Assembly: GCA_036924085.1 (NCBI GenBank)
Contig: JAVGWX010000002.1
Span: forward strand, 158,121,674-158,185,673
DNA: 64,000 bases
Direction: 5' to 3'
From: Ariolimax columbianus
Lineage: Eukaryota; Mollusca; Gastropoda; Stylommatophora; Arionidae
In this document: in pieces, positions 11,145-21,485 of the stretch
How the letters are laid out: every line of letters starts with the position of its first letter
How positions within the stretch are numbered: the stretch's first letter is position 1
Notes under the pieces: model-generated
What the model saw: the letters and a program-made list of their open reading frames with translations, nothing else
What the model was told of the DNA's origin: nothing
The model's database searches: none
Program-made: the position numbers and the translations under genes

Positions 11145-11300
11145 ATGGTGGCTTCGCGTAGATTCGAAAGAAATGAATTTTATGTTCCTTGTAAATTTGC
11201 AGAACTGGTCGAATGTGTTTCTATCATGGATACAATTCTATCTGGGTACATCACAGACGCTCTGGTTTATCTAGATCTAAATGAGTACATGGCTTGGTGA
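11145..11300 (+). CDS. Short unassigned ORF (51 aa)
   Basis: A 51-residue frame starts MVASRRFERNEFYVPCKF and ends NEYMAW before a TGA at 11,298. Its composition is more protein-like than the surrounding repeats, with charged and aromatic residues mixed, but I recognise no family. An in-frame stop lies about 36 bp upstream of the ATG. It could be a chance frame, an exon piece or a retroelement scrap. Confidence 0.12.
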   Translation: MVASRRFERNEFYVPCKFAELVECVSIMDTILSGYITDALVYLDLNEYMAW

Positions 11301-11504
11301 ATGTTATAGTAGGCAAAAAAAGCGGGGATGTGAACTGGTTACCAAATCTTGTAAAAATACTGAGACCTACAATCTTTGTACCAATTCACCCTCTACAGCA
11401 GTATTCTGACATGAGCCTAATTCTCAAACACTTCACCCCCAACAGCAGAATCTGACATAACCCTAATTAACCTCTAGGGTTGGCATGTGTCAGACATCTT
11501 CTAA
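11301..11504. other. Short spacer
   Basis: Contains a short near-duplicate around 11,390-11,470 (TTCTGACAT with AGCCTAATT-like text twice). No gene. Confidence 0.35.
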
Positions 11505-12836
11505 TTCCAAGATTTCTTCCTCCTATTCCTCCTTATTCTGTTTCTTCTTTTGCTCTGCTTCTTCCTTCTTCTTCTTCCCTTCTTTTTCCTCATTCTTCTT
11601 CTTCTTCTTCTTCTTTCTTTCCCTTCCTCCCTTTCTTCCTTCCTTCTTGTTGGCTTCCCCTCCTCCCCTTCTTCTCCCTTCCCGTCATCCTCCCATCTTG
11701 TCTTCCTACCCTCCTCTTCAGCCACCCCCTCTTCCTCTTCTGCCTCCTCCTCCCCTTCTATTCCTCCTCCTCCCCTCTTCCTCCCCTCCCCTCCTCCTCC
11801 CCCTCCTTCTTCCCTCCTACACCTCCTCCCATCCTCTTCCTCCACTCTCTCGTCTTCTCATCCGACTCCTCATCTCCTCATTATCCTCCTCCTCCCCTCT
11901 CGTCCTGCTCCTCCTCCCTTCCGTTAACCTCCTGTCGTCCTCCCCATCCTCCCTCTTCCTTTGTCCTCCCCTCCCCTCTCCATCCTCTTCCTACTCCCTT
12001 CCTCCTACCTCTTACTACGCCTCCTCCCTTCTCCTCCTCTTCTCCTCCGCCTCACCCTCCTTCTCTTCTGCCTCCTCACCTCCTCTTCCTCCTAATCCCG
12101 CTGCTCCTCCCTTCCCGTCCTCCTCCCCTCCAATCCCCATTTTCACCCTCCTCTCACTCCCCCTCCTCTTCCTCCCTCTTCTCCCCCTCCTCCTCCTTTC
12201 CCTCCTCCTCTCCTCTTTTCACGTTCCCCCTCCCGTCCTCCTCCTCTACTCGCCCTCCTCCCCTCACGACCACCTCCCCTCTCCCTTCCATCCCCTCCTT
12301 CTCCTCTCCCTCCCCATGTCCCGTCCCTCCCGTCCTCCTCCCTTCCTATCTCCCGACCTTCTCCACTCCTGTTCCTCTCCCTCCTCTCCTCCGCATCCTC
12401 TCACCATGCCTGCTCTCCCTCCTCCTCCCTTCCGTCCCTCTCCATAACTCCTCCCCTCCACCTCTCCCTCGTCTCCCTTCTCTTCCCTACCCACCTCCTC
12501 CCCTACCCTCCTCCCCCTCTCCCACGTCTCCCTACTCCTCTTCTCCCCACCTCCTCCCCTCCCCTCCTCCTCTCCTCCTCCTTCCCACCTCCTCCCCTCC
12601 CCTCCTCTCCTCCTCCTCCTCCCCACCTCCTCCTCTCCTCCTCCTCCCCACCTCCTCTTCTCCTCCCAACCTACTCCTCTTCTCCCCACCTCCTCCACTC
12701 CCCTCCTCCTCTCCTCCTCCTCCCCACCTCCTCTTCTCCTCCCAACCTACTCCTCTTCTCCCCACCTCCTCCACTCCCCTCCCCTCCTCCCCCACCTCCT
12801 CCTCTCCTCCCTCCCCAGCTTCCATCCCATCACCAA
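11505..12836. repeat. Long polypyrimidine tract (CTCCTCC-type), about 1.3 kb
   Basis: The plus strand is almost purely C and T, built from degenerate CCTCCTCTCC, TTCTTCTTC and CCCACCTCCTC motifs. The right part, 12,540-12,800, has near-duplicate 100-bp blocks (CCCACCTCCTCTTCTCCTCC twice). Frames of up to 466 codons on the plus strand and Gly/Glu/Arg-rich frames on the minus strand are composition artefacts. Confidence 0.93.
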
Positions 12837-12884
12837 CCCTCTTGACTGAAAGGCTCTGCATGAACTGCCAACCCCCATGACATC

Positions 12885-13045
12885 ACTACAGTGTGTGTCC
12901 CCATTGTTAGCGAGATGCGCAAGTATTATACACATAGGGAATCTAGGCCGCTGACCTATGCAATTACAACGCAGCTGCTTTATCCTACTCTCCTCATCGC
13001 CTTTATCTTTATCCCCCTTTTCGGGTTTTTCCTCTACTGGTTTTT

Positions 13046-13103
<58 letters not shown>

Positions 13104-14640
13104 GCTACTAATACCACAACTGCTACAGCTATAACTACTACTAATTACCACTACTACTGCTACTACCATTACTACTACTACCACTATTACCACTACTATT
13201 ACTATTACCACTATTACTGCTACTACCACTACTACTACTACCACTATTACCACTACTACTACTATAACTACTACTACTTTTACCACTACTACTACTACAA
13301 CTACTACTATTACCACCACTACTGCTACTACTACAACTACTACTATTATTACCACCACTACTGCTACTACTACAACTACTACTACTATTACCACCACTAC
13401 TACTACTACTATTACCACCACTACTGCTACTATTACTACAACTACTGCTACTATTACCACTACTACTACTACTACAACTACTACTACTATTACTACCACT
13501 ACTACTACAACAACAACTACTACTACTATTACCACTACTACTACAACAACAACTACTACTACCATTACCACTACTACTACTACTACAACTACTACTATTA
13601 CTACCACCACTACTACTACTATTACCACCACTACTGCTACTATTACTACAACTACTGCTACTATTACCACTACTACTACTACTACTACTACAACTACTAC
13701 TACTATTACTACCACTACTACTACAACAACAACTACTACTACTATTACCACTACTACTATTACCACAACTACTACTACTATTACCACACAGAATCTCCTT
13801 TGTCTGTATTCCATGCTTAATCCTGCCCCTCTATGTAACACGATCCACAGCGTCCTATTCCCGTGATTCCAAATCGATGCCTGCATCATTCATACCCCGC
13901 TTGCATACATCCTTGTACCGAAGTGGTAGCCGACCTCGAGACCTTTTCCACAACTGTAATTCCCCATAGAGAAGATATTTTGGTATTCTGCCATTATCCA
14001 CCCCGCGAGTGTGACCCAGTCATCGGAGCCTTCGTAGACTAAGCATGGACAAGATTGTGACGGTGCCTGTTCTCTCCAACACCTCTGCGCTGGTGATCTT
14101 GTCTTGTCACCCAACCCCCAGGATTCTGCCCAGTCACCTCACGTGATAGCTGTTTATCCGCCTCTTCTGGTGCATGTAGGTAGACCATGTCTCACTGCCA
14201 TAAAGAAGAGTACTGAGGACACAGGCCTGGTAAACAAGTGTTTTTGTTTTAACAGTGAGCTTCTTGTTCTCCCAGACCCTTTTTGTTTATCTGCTAATTG
14301 TTGTTTCTGCCTTGCCTATCCTGATATTGATCTCTTGGTCCAGGGATAGTTTATTATTGACTGTGGATCCCAGGTACGTCAAGTCGTCTACTACATCGAG
14401 AGCCTCATCATCAATGGAGATTACTGGTGGTTTGTTTGCACCCTGGACCAAAACTTGTGTTTTCGTTTTGTTGATTGTTAACCCAAACTCACAGCAGGCA
14501 TTTGAAAATGCAGATAGTAAGCTTTGCAGTCCCTGCTCTGAGTGAGTCGTAATTGCGCACCATCCTCAAAGAGCGGTTCTCTCATCAGCAGCCTGTTGAT
14601 ATTGGTCTTGGCTTTCAGTCTTTTAGAACTGAATAGGCCA
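12885..14640 (-). pseudogene. RTE-like LINE ORF2, C-terminal half, with array insertions
   Basis: Minus strand, read from 14,640 downward. LFSSKRLKAKTNINRLLMRE leads into a damaged catalytic motif LFEDGA (expected LFADDA) with a one-base frameshift beside it. The continuation is HSEQGLQSLLSAFSNACCEF, LTINKTKTQVLVQGANKPPV, YLGSTVNNKLSLDQEINIRI, LVYQACVLSTLLYGSETWST, RLRWLGHTRGVDNGRIPKYL and GRLPLRYKDVCKRGMNDAGI. The LYGSETW, GH and KRxRGRxxLRYKD elements are characteristic of the post-polymerase region of RTE-like ORF2. The C-terminal linker is filled by the array at 13,047-13,790; beyond it (12,885-13,030) a Cys-rich piece CNCIGQRPRFPMCIILAHL may be the element's terminal zinc-finger region. 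A second array abuts the N-terminal break at 14,645. At least one stop (ISR*TK) and one frameshift make it dead. Confidence 0.8.
13047..13790. repeat. (TAC)n-type imperfect trinucleotide array, about 745 bp
   Basis: Pure TAC repeats at the left edge, then mixed ACT, ATT, ACC, GCT and ACA triplets. Ordered blocks such as ATTACCACCACTACTGCTAC recur many times. The frame is kept throughout, giving poly-Val/Ile on the minus strand and poly-Tyr/His/Asn on the plus strand; neither is a credible gene. Confidence 0.93.
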
Positions 14641-14644
14641 CCAT

Positions 14645-14882
14645 GTACTACTACTATTACCACTACTACCTCTATTACCACTATTACTACTTTGACGACT
14701 ACTTCTACTACTACTATTACCACTACTACCTCTATTACCACTATTACTACTACTACTACGATTACTACTCCTACTACTATTACCACTAGTACCTATATTA
14801 CCACTATTACTACTATTGCGACTCCTACTACTACTACATCTATTAACGCTAATAATACTATTACGACTACTACTACGACTAT
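14645..14882. repeat. Imperfect TAC/ATT trinucleotide array, about 240 bp
   Basis: ACTACTACTATTACCACTAC blocks repeat with variants and begin directly upstream (in LINE sense) of the LFSSKRLKAK segment of the minus-strand LINE. Confidence 0.9.
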
Positions 14883-15002
14883 GTCTGTCTCTTTGTCGTT
14901 TGTATACACTCTGAGATAATCCTGTATATTTTCATGTCTTGTCTTGGTGGCACTCTGGGAAATGATTCTGTGTCCACATGTTGTGTAAGTTGTACACTGT
15001 AA

Positions 15003-15455
15003 GAGATTCTTGTATATCTGCTTCTCTGTTTTGTTAGTACAATCTGAGAGACTTGTATATCTGCTTCTCTATTTTGTTAGTGCAAACTGAGAGACTTGTA
15101 TGTCTGCTTCTTTGTTTTGTTAGTGCAATCTGAGAGACTTGTATGTCTGCTTTTTTGTTTTGTTAGTACAATCTGAGAGACTTGTGTATCTGCTTTTTTG
15201 TTTTGTTAGTACAATCTGAGAGACTTGTATATCTGCTTCTCTGTTTTGTTAGTGCAAACTGAGAGACTTGTATGTCTGCTTCTTTGTTTTGTTAGTGCAA
15301 TCTGAGAGACTTGTATATCTGATTTTTTGTTGTGTTAGTACAATCTGAGATTATAGTGTGTCTGCTTCTTTGTTTTGTTAGTACAATCTGAGATTCTTCT
15401 ATGTCTGCTTCTTTGTTTTGTTAGTACAATCTGAGAGACTTGTATATCCGCTTAC
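15003..15455. repeat. 43-bp tandem array, about 10 copies
   Basis: Core TTTGTTTTGTTAGTACAATC and TGAGAGACTTGTAT recur at 43 bp. Divergence between copies is modest. Confidence 0.9.
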
Positions 15456-15540
15456 ATTTTGAGAAGCTGTTGACTGTTTATCTTTTGTTATTTTCCGGCT
15501 TGGTTGAACTTTGATTCTTGCTAGCACACACACTAAGATA

Positions 15541-15640
15541 CAGAGAGAGAGAGAGAGCGAGAGAGAGAGAGAGAGAGAAAGAGAGTGAGAGAGAGTGAGA
15601 GGGAGAGAGAAAGAGAGTGAAAGAGAGAAAGAGGGAGAGG
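15541..15640. repeat. (GA)n microsatellite
   Basis: GAGAGAGAGAGA with interrupting AAA and GTGA steps over about 100 bp. Confidence 0.93.
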
Positions 15641-15750
15641 TGTGACAGATAGTGGGAGTGAAAGAGTTTTTGTCTTATTCGCGCTCTGTTTACGTTCAGC
15701 CGTTCTGACGTTTCTTCTTTCTTTCTGCCGGAATATTTATCTTCCTTTCC

Positions 15751-16250
15751 GAGTGTCTGTTTTTATGTATGACTGTCTGTCCTTCTGCCCTCGTGTCTGT
15801 CCTTCTGCCTTCGTGTCTGTCCTTCTGCCCTCGTATCTGTCCTTCTGTCCTCGTGTCTGTCTTTCTGCTTTTATGTTTATCTTTCTGCCCTCGTGTTTAT
15901 CTTTCTGCCCTCATGTCTATCTTTCTGCCCTCGTGTCTAACTTTCTGCCCTCGTGTCTTACTTTCTGCCCTCGTGTCTATCTTTCTGCCCTCGTGTCTAT
16001 CTTTCTGCCCTCGTGTCTATATTTCTGCCCTCATGTCTATCTCTCTGCCTTCGTGTCTATCTCCCTGCCCTCGTGTCTATCTTTCTGCCCTCGTGTCTAT
16101 CTTTCTGCCCTCGTGTCTATCTTTCTGCCCTCGTGTCTATCTTTCTGCCCTCGTGTCTATCTCTCTGCCTTCGTGTCTATCTTTCTGCCTTCGTGTTTAT
16201 CTTTCTGCCCTCGTGTCTATATTTCTGCCTGAATGTCTGTCTTTCTGTCG
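15751..16250. repeat. 20-bp tandem array, about 24 copies
   Basis: The unit is close to TCTTTCTGCCCTCGTGTCTA. Flanking copies (CCTTCTGCC, TTTATG) are more diverged. Three plus frames are open across it, which is an array effect. Confidence 0.93.
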
Positions 16251-16420
16251 GAATGTTGGTCTGTCTAACGCAATATCTGCCTTCCTGGCAAAATGTGTCT
16301 TTCTAAATATTCTCTTTCTTTGTTTATGAATGTCTGTCTTTCTGCTGGAATATCGGGTTTTCTGCTTGGATGCCTGTTTTTTCTGCCAAAATGTCAGACG
16401 TTCTGTCTGCATGCATATTT

Positions 16421-16700
16421 CAGTGGCCCCCAAATGAAAGCACACAGAACGCCGCATGAAATCTAATTACCATATCTCAGTGGCCCCCAAGTGAAAGCAC
16501 ACAGAACGCCGCATGAAATCTAGTTACCATATCTCAGTGGCCCCAAGTGAAAGCACACAGAACGCCGCATGAAATCTAGTTACCATTCCTCAGTGGCCCC
16601 CAAGTGAAAGCACACAGAACGCCGAATGAAATCTAGTTACCATATCTCAGTGGCCCCCCAAGTGAAAGCACACAGAACGCCGCATAAAATCTAGTTACCG
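16421..16700. repeat. 57-bp tandem array, about 5 copies
   Basis: Core CAGTGGCCCCCAAGTGAAAG, CACACAGAACGCCGCATG and AAATCTAGTTACCAT, with C-run length differing between copies (4-6 C). Confidence 0.93.
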
Positions 16701-16868
16701 TATGAAGACAATGCATGTCACGAATATACTCGACTACATGACACTGGCAGACATACATGATGAAGTTTGTTTGATAGAAACACGGTTTTCCGTTACCTTA
16801 CATATTTATGGACCATTCACTTTTGTAATATCTCACTTTTGTAATATCTCACTTTTGTAATATCTAAA
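16701..16868. other. Short spacer with a triplicated 16-mer
   Basis: ACTTTTGTAATATCTC occurs three times in a row at about 16,818-16,865, just outside the LINE 3' tail. Confidence 0.6.
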
Positions 16869-18432
16869 TGTGATGCTTACTTACTTTCCGTGTCCAAACA
16901 CCACGTCATACTTCGTGCATCCAGTATCCAGCGACATGGATGCGACATGGATTGCCTTGTCATTTGCCTCCAGCATGTCGCACCTATTACATGTTTCCTG
17001 GAGGTTGGGGCAGGTCATCAGGTGGTCAGGGTCCTGTATTGCGCCACAGTCACACGTGTCATCACCTGTGTATCCCCATCGTTTCATATTCCTCTTGCAC
17101 CGTGATACACCAGTTCGGAGTCTGTTCAGCGACTTCCATGATGTCCGGGCGCAGGTTCCACCCGAAGTTCCATCTCTGTGGCCTGCACCAATTCGTGCCA
17201 CCTCTCAATACTGCGACTTTCAGGGTTTGTCTGTTTGGGCTTTGTTGATTTTAGAAAGCTTTGTCTGGATTTGAGTCTTGTGCTCTGTACCAGGTGTCCA
17301 AACATTGGGTGCCTTGGGCCGTGCTCCTGTTTTTCTTGTTCGATTTCTGCTGCGACGCTTCTTCGGATCTTGGGTGGTGCTATGCCAATTATGGGATTTA
17401 TTTTATCAACGTGTGTAGTTTCCTGGCTCACTGATACTATCGGACCCGCCTCATTTATTGCTGTATCAACTAGTTTCGCATGGCCAGAGTTTTTCCAGAC
17501 TGGCGCTTCGTATTGAGCTACGGAAAAACACAGGACAAGTGCCGATGTCCGAAGCACTGATGGTTGTGCGTCACCGTCCCCCTCCCTCTTTCCCTCTCCG
17601 TTGTGACGGTCAGTTTTCGGATGATATTATTTCTTGCGTGAATCTTACGCTTTGTGCCCTGGCAGTGCGTCATGTAGGACAATGTACGGTCTAACTTCAC
17701 GCCTAGATATTTGGGAGCCGGGCAGTGTTCAAGTTCCTGTCTTTGCCTTCTAATATAACATTTTATTTTTGCTTCTCTGTTTCTGAGATGGTAGGCCCAT
17801 ACCTGTGTCTGAGATGGTAGGCACGTACCTGTGTCTAAGATGGTAGGCACGTACATGTGTCTGAGATGGTAGGCCCATACCTGTGTCTGAGATGGTAGGC
17901 ACGTACCTGTGTCTAAGATGGTAGGCACGTACCTGTGTCTGAGATGGTAGGCACGTACCTGTGTCTGAGATGGTAGGCACATACCTGTGTCTGAGATGGT
18001 AGGCACGTACCTGTGTCTGAGATGGTAGGCACGTACCTGTGTCTGAGATGGTAGGCACATACCTGTGTCTGAGATGGTAGGCACGTACCTGTGTCTAAGA
18101 TGGTAGGCACGTACCTGTGTCTAAGATGGTAGGCACGTACCTGTGTCTGAGATGGTAGGCACGTACCTGTGTCTGAGATGGTAGGCACGTACCTGTGTCT
18201 GAGATGGTAGGCACATACCTGTGTCTGAGATGGTAGGCACGTACCTGTGTCTGAAATGGTAGGCACGTACCCGTGTTTTACTGGGATTTGGTTTAAGATG
18301 AATCTTGTGGTAATATTCTGCAAGGACATTGAGAGAACTAGACAGTCTATTTTCAACCTCTTCAAACTTTTTTCCCTGGGCAGCAGCTCCTGTGTCGTCA
18401 GCGTAGATGAAATTTCTTGTGTCTATGTCCAT
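16869..18432 (-). pseudogene. Jockey-like LINE ORF2 (RT palm to C-terminus) with internal minisatellite
   Basis: Minus strand from 18,432: MDIDTRNFIYADDTGAAAQG contains the YADD catalytic motif, followed by LAEYYHKIHLKPNPSKT. The reading then enters the 26-bp array (17,782-18,272) and resumes as HLRNREAKIKC, APKYLGVKLDRTLSYMTHC, a damaged stretch, ALVLCFSVAQYEAPVWKNSG, then IAPPKIRRSVAAEIEQEKQE, and finally LRTGVSRCKRNMKRWGYTGD and CDCGAIQDPDHLMTC. The order YADD, YLGVxLDRTL, APVW and the C-x-C..H..C end is that of jockey-type ORF2. The 3' tail GGAAAGTAAGTAAG matches 2,310-2,335. It is 5'-truncated just before YADD, frame-shifted at least twice and interrupted by the array. Confidence 0.87.
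17782..18272. repeat. 26-bp minisatellite inside the jockey-like RT, about 19 copies
   Basis: Core CTGAGATGGTAGGCACGTAC with CTGTGT, period 26. On the minus strand it reads as a 26-residue cycle containing QVRAYHLRHRYVPTISDTG. One pass of this matches the expected element sequence SKTQVxAYHLRNREAK, whose left part precedes the array and whose right part follows it. The unit is therefore a piece of the transposon. Confidence 0.92.
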
Positions 18433-18675
18433 GGGTCATTATACTGTTTACTCACATTTACTCCTGTTTATCAATTTCAAAATGATCATTGTTTCTGCTT
18501 TAGTAACACTCGAACTTAATCTCCGACAATGTAACGCCCCTTTCACAAGATTTTGATTTTCTTTATCACACTCGATTACGCCCCCACCTCCCACCTCCTC
18601 TCCACCCGTTCAAGCGGGTCACATGAGATATCTTCATGTCCGAAGGTAGCAGCCGGCCGTGTTTTGAGAGTATGT
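18273..18675. other. LINE remnant then spacer
   Basis: The portion to 18,432 belongs to the jockey-like LINE. From 18,433 to 18,675 I see no further similarity and no gene. Confidence 0.4.
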
Positions 18676-18790
18676 ATTCTGTGCATCTCACACGTGTACT
18701 GTGTACATCTCACATGTGTACTGTGTACATCTCACACGTGTACTGTGTACATCTCACACGTGTACTGTGTACATCTCACATGTGTATGTT
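18676..18790. repeat. 22-bp tandem array, about 5 copies
   Basis: TGTGTACATCTCACACGTGT plus AC, alternating CACACG and CACATG variants. Confidence 0.92.
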
Positions 18791-18916
18791 TTATGTACCG
18801 TTTTGTTATTGTGAATATTATTGTCATTTTTATATATGTGCTTATTGTGTGATCGGCTTATAACGTTGTTAAATACAGTTGCCAGGCATATGATGACGGA
18901 ATAAGAATGTTCCAGC

Positions 18917-19128
18917 TTGGTGGTTGTGGGAGACTGGGTGGTTGTGGGAGACCGGGTGGTTGTGGAAGACCGGGTGGTTGTGGGAGACCGGGTGGTTGTG
19001 GGAGACCGGGTGGTTGTGGGAGACCGGGTGGTTGTGGGAGACCGGGTGGTTGTGGGAGACTGGGTGGTTGTGGGAGACCGGGTGGTTGTGGGAGACCGGG
19101 TGGTTGTGGGAGACCGGGTGGTTGTGAG
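18917..19128. repeat. 18-bp G-rich tandem array, about 12 copies
   Basis: Unit GGGTGGTTGTGGGAGACC. The plus strand has regularly spaced GGG triplets with loops of 7 and 5 bases, which satisfies the usual G-quadruplex pattern many times over. Confidence 0.95.
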
Positions 19129-19149
19129 GACATGGGATATCTGGGAGAC

Positions 19150-19580
19150 ATTGAGGGTAAGTCGTCACATCAATAAGGGCTAGTCGTCACAACAATAAGG
19201 GCTAGCCGTCACATGAATAAGGGCTAGCCGTCAAAGCAATAAGGGCTAGTCGTCACAATAATGAACAATAAAGGTTAGTCGTCAAAGCAATAAGTGTCAC
19301 GAGCACTAGTCGCCACATTAATGAGTGATAGTCGTCACATCAATGAACGCTAGTCGTCACATCAGTGAGCACTAGTCGTCACATCAGTGAGGGCTAGTCG
19401 TCACAACAATGAGGGTTAGTCGTCATGTCACAGCAACAAGGCTATGAGTGCTAGTCGTTATGTCACATCGGTAAGGGCTATAAGGGATATTCGTCATAAC
19501 AATGAATGATAGTCGTCACAGCAATAAGGGCTAATCGTCACATCAGTGAGGGCTAGTCGTCACATCTACGCGGGCTAGTT
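19150..19580. repeat. Degenerate 20-22 bp array, about 19 copies
   Basis: Core GGGCTAGTCGTCACA followed by TCAATGA or similar. Spacing varies and copies are diverged, suggesting an older array next to the young 18-bp one. Confidence 0.82.
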
Positions 19581-20098
19581 ATGACAACAATCGGAAAGAC
19601 ATTGTATTTCGCCCTTGGAAAGTATTTGTATCGAACAAGAGAAAAGAAAGTCCAGCAAGAAGCACTAGGAAATCAAGCTAAGATGCTGTACAAGCAAACA
19701 GATTAGATCTCATTTATATTAAAACGATAGCTATGGCATGGGGATAGAACCAGACAGAGAAATACCATGGAACTACACGATAGCCAAATTTTACTAATTA
19801 TTCCCGTCCTTATCCTAATGCCAGGCTTCCTGGAAATCAATAATATCGATCTCTCAAAAGAAATTGCCATCCCAGATGAGTAGGTCGTAGTAGTTAGCTC
19901 AGCGATTTCTGGGCAGCTTTTCAGTCAGCGATCGAAGTTGTCCGTGTCTTGAGCCTGGTGTAGATTAAGATGGTGGGATGGGCGATTGCAATACTTTTTT
20001 ATGTTGGATCGATGTCGTTTAGGAATCCAAAGTTTCTATTATATGTTGGCGCTCACATAATTTCGTTAGAGCGGGAAGGGAAGGAGGGAGCATCAGGT
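19581..20098. other. No recognisable gene
   Basis: Unique-looking sequence with short chance frames only. Confidence 0.45.
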
Positions 20099-20116
20099 GG
20101 GGGGGGGGGGGGGGGG
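20099..20116. repeat. Poly-G tract of about 18 bases
   Basis: Uninterrupted guanine run preceding a degenerate array. Confidence 0.92.
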
Positions 20117-20129
20117 AGGAGACTTGTTT

Positions 20130-20460
20130 GTGATTCATTTCAGAGTTCATTAAGTTTAGAGTATGTTAAGTTTTGGAGTTCATTACATTTAGAATTCATT
20201 CAGTGTAGAGTTGATTCAGTTAAGAGTTGATTCAGTTTAGAATGAATTCAATTTAATGTTCCTTCAGTTTATATATCGTTACATTTTGGAGTTCATTACG
20301 TGTATTCTGTTTAGATTTCTTTCAGTTTAGAGCTGATTAAGTTTAGAGTTTATTAGGTTTAGAGTTTATTAGGTTTAGAGTTTATTACGTTTAGAGTTTA
20401 TTACGTTTAAAGTTTATTACGTTTAGAGTTTATTAAAATTAGAGCTTATTCCCCAAGACC
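20130..20460. repeat. Degenerate 17-20 bp array
   Basis: TTTAGAGTTCATTACG-like units, GAGTTTATTACGTTTA in the right half, about 17 copies with variable spacing. Confidence 0.82.
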
Positions 20461-21485
20461 AGAAGAAAGACAACGACTAAAGTACTATATCATGCATTTC
20501 TTAAATTCAACTAATGAGTGTTGTGCATGAAACAGGCAACTTTATCATGACAGACATCGCCTCAATTTAAGAACACATGTTTTGACCTAGGCTGACCTGT
20601 AAGAAAGCCAATTGTAGTGGAAGCCCTGTACCATCCGAGTGTTGCGCTGTGTATGACAAGGACAAAAACAACCCATATATCCTACAGATAGCATGTCGTA
20701 AAAGGCGGGTAGCGGTGTGACATGTCACAACACGGGATACGGTTAGGTAGTTTGTTAAGAACAACTTAGATGACGTCTAAAAGGCTGTGGTGGTCTACTT
20801 TATTCTAGTGTTTGTATCTATTAAGCTGGATACGCATATCGGTTAACCTTCTTCTGCGTCACATATCTCAAACATAGCAGAGTAATAAGCTTCTCGAGCC
20901 TAGCCCGCTAAGCAGGACATCATTCCGACTACATCAGCTCACGCCAGAGCTGGGACCTGCATAAGGGCAGTTGTCCCTGTAGAAGTACACGTGACTAAGA
21001 TTCCCTGGGACCTACAGAAGGGCATCTGTCCATGTAGAAGTACAGGTGACTAAGGCTAAGACCATGTGTTCTCAACCAATCAGTCTAAACCTGTTCAGCT
21101 CCCTTTGGAACATATCGTCAGAAAATACACCCAGGCATCAAATGATGACTTGTCAATCAACGTTTTTCATGCTTAAAGTTTATACAGGATGGAGTAGCGA
21201 TCACCGTGTCCGATCCTCCTTAGAGGCCTCTTATAGCATGTCCGAATGGAAGGTCAATTGCCGATTAAATAATAATTCAATTAGTGTGAAGAGACATCAA
21301 TAGGGAAAAGGAACATTCCATCGAATAATTACCACTATCATCACCGCTATCATCACCTCTGTCATCTTCTCTGTCATCTGTCTGTTTATTCCTCTTTCCA
21401 TTTCTTCCGCCCTCTTAGAATACACTCACTCATCTTCTCACTTCATTTCTGCACATATTGTATCCACAACTAAAATCTATCTTGA
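20461..21485. other. No recognisable gene; a two-copy duplication
   Basis: About 1 kb without a domain. Around 20,950-21,055 the phrases GGGACCTGCATAAGGGCA and GGGACCTACAGAAGGGCA head two copies of a roughly 63-bp block. ATC-rich text at 21,325-21,400 precedes the next array. Confidence 0.45.

Noticed and set aside
11480..12880. Pro/Ser/Leu-rich 466-codon frame
   Set aside because: Low-complexity pyrimidine strand; no signal beyond composition.
12747..13889. 380-codon minus frame rich in Val and Ile (membrane-protein look)
   Set aside because: Poly-Val/Ile comes from (TAC)n read in reverse; the ends are LINE residues.
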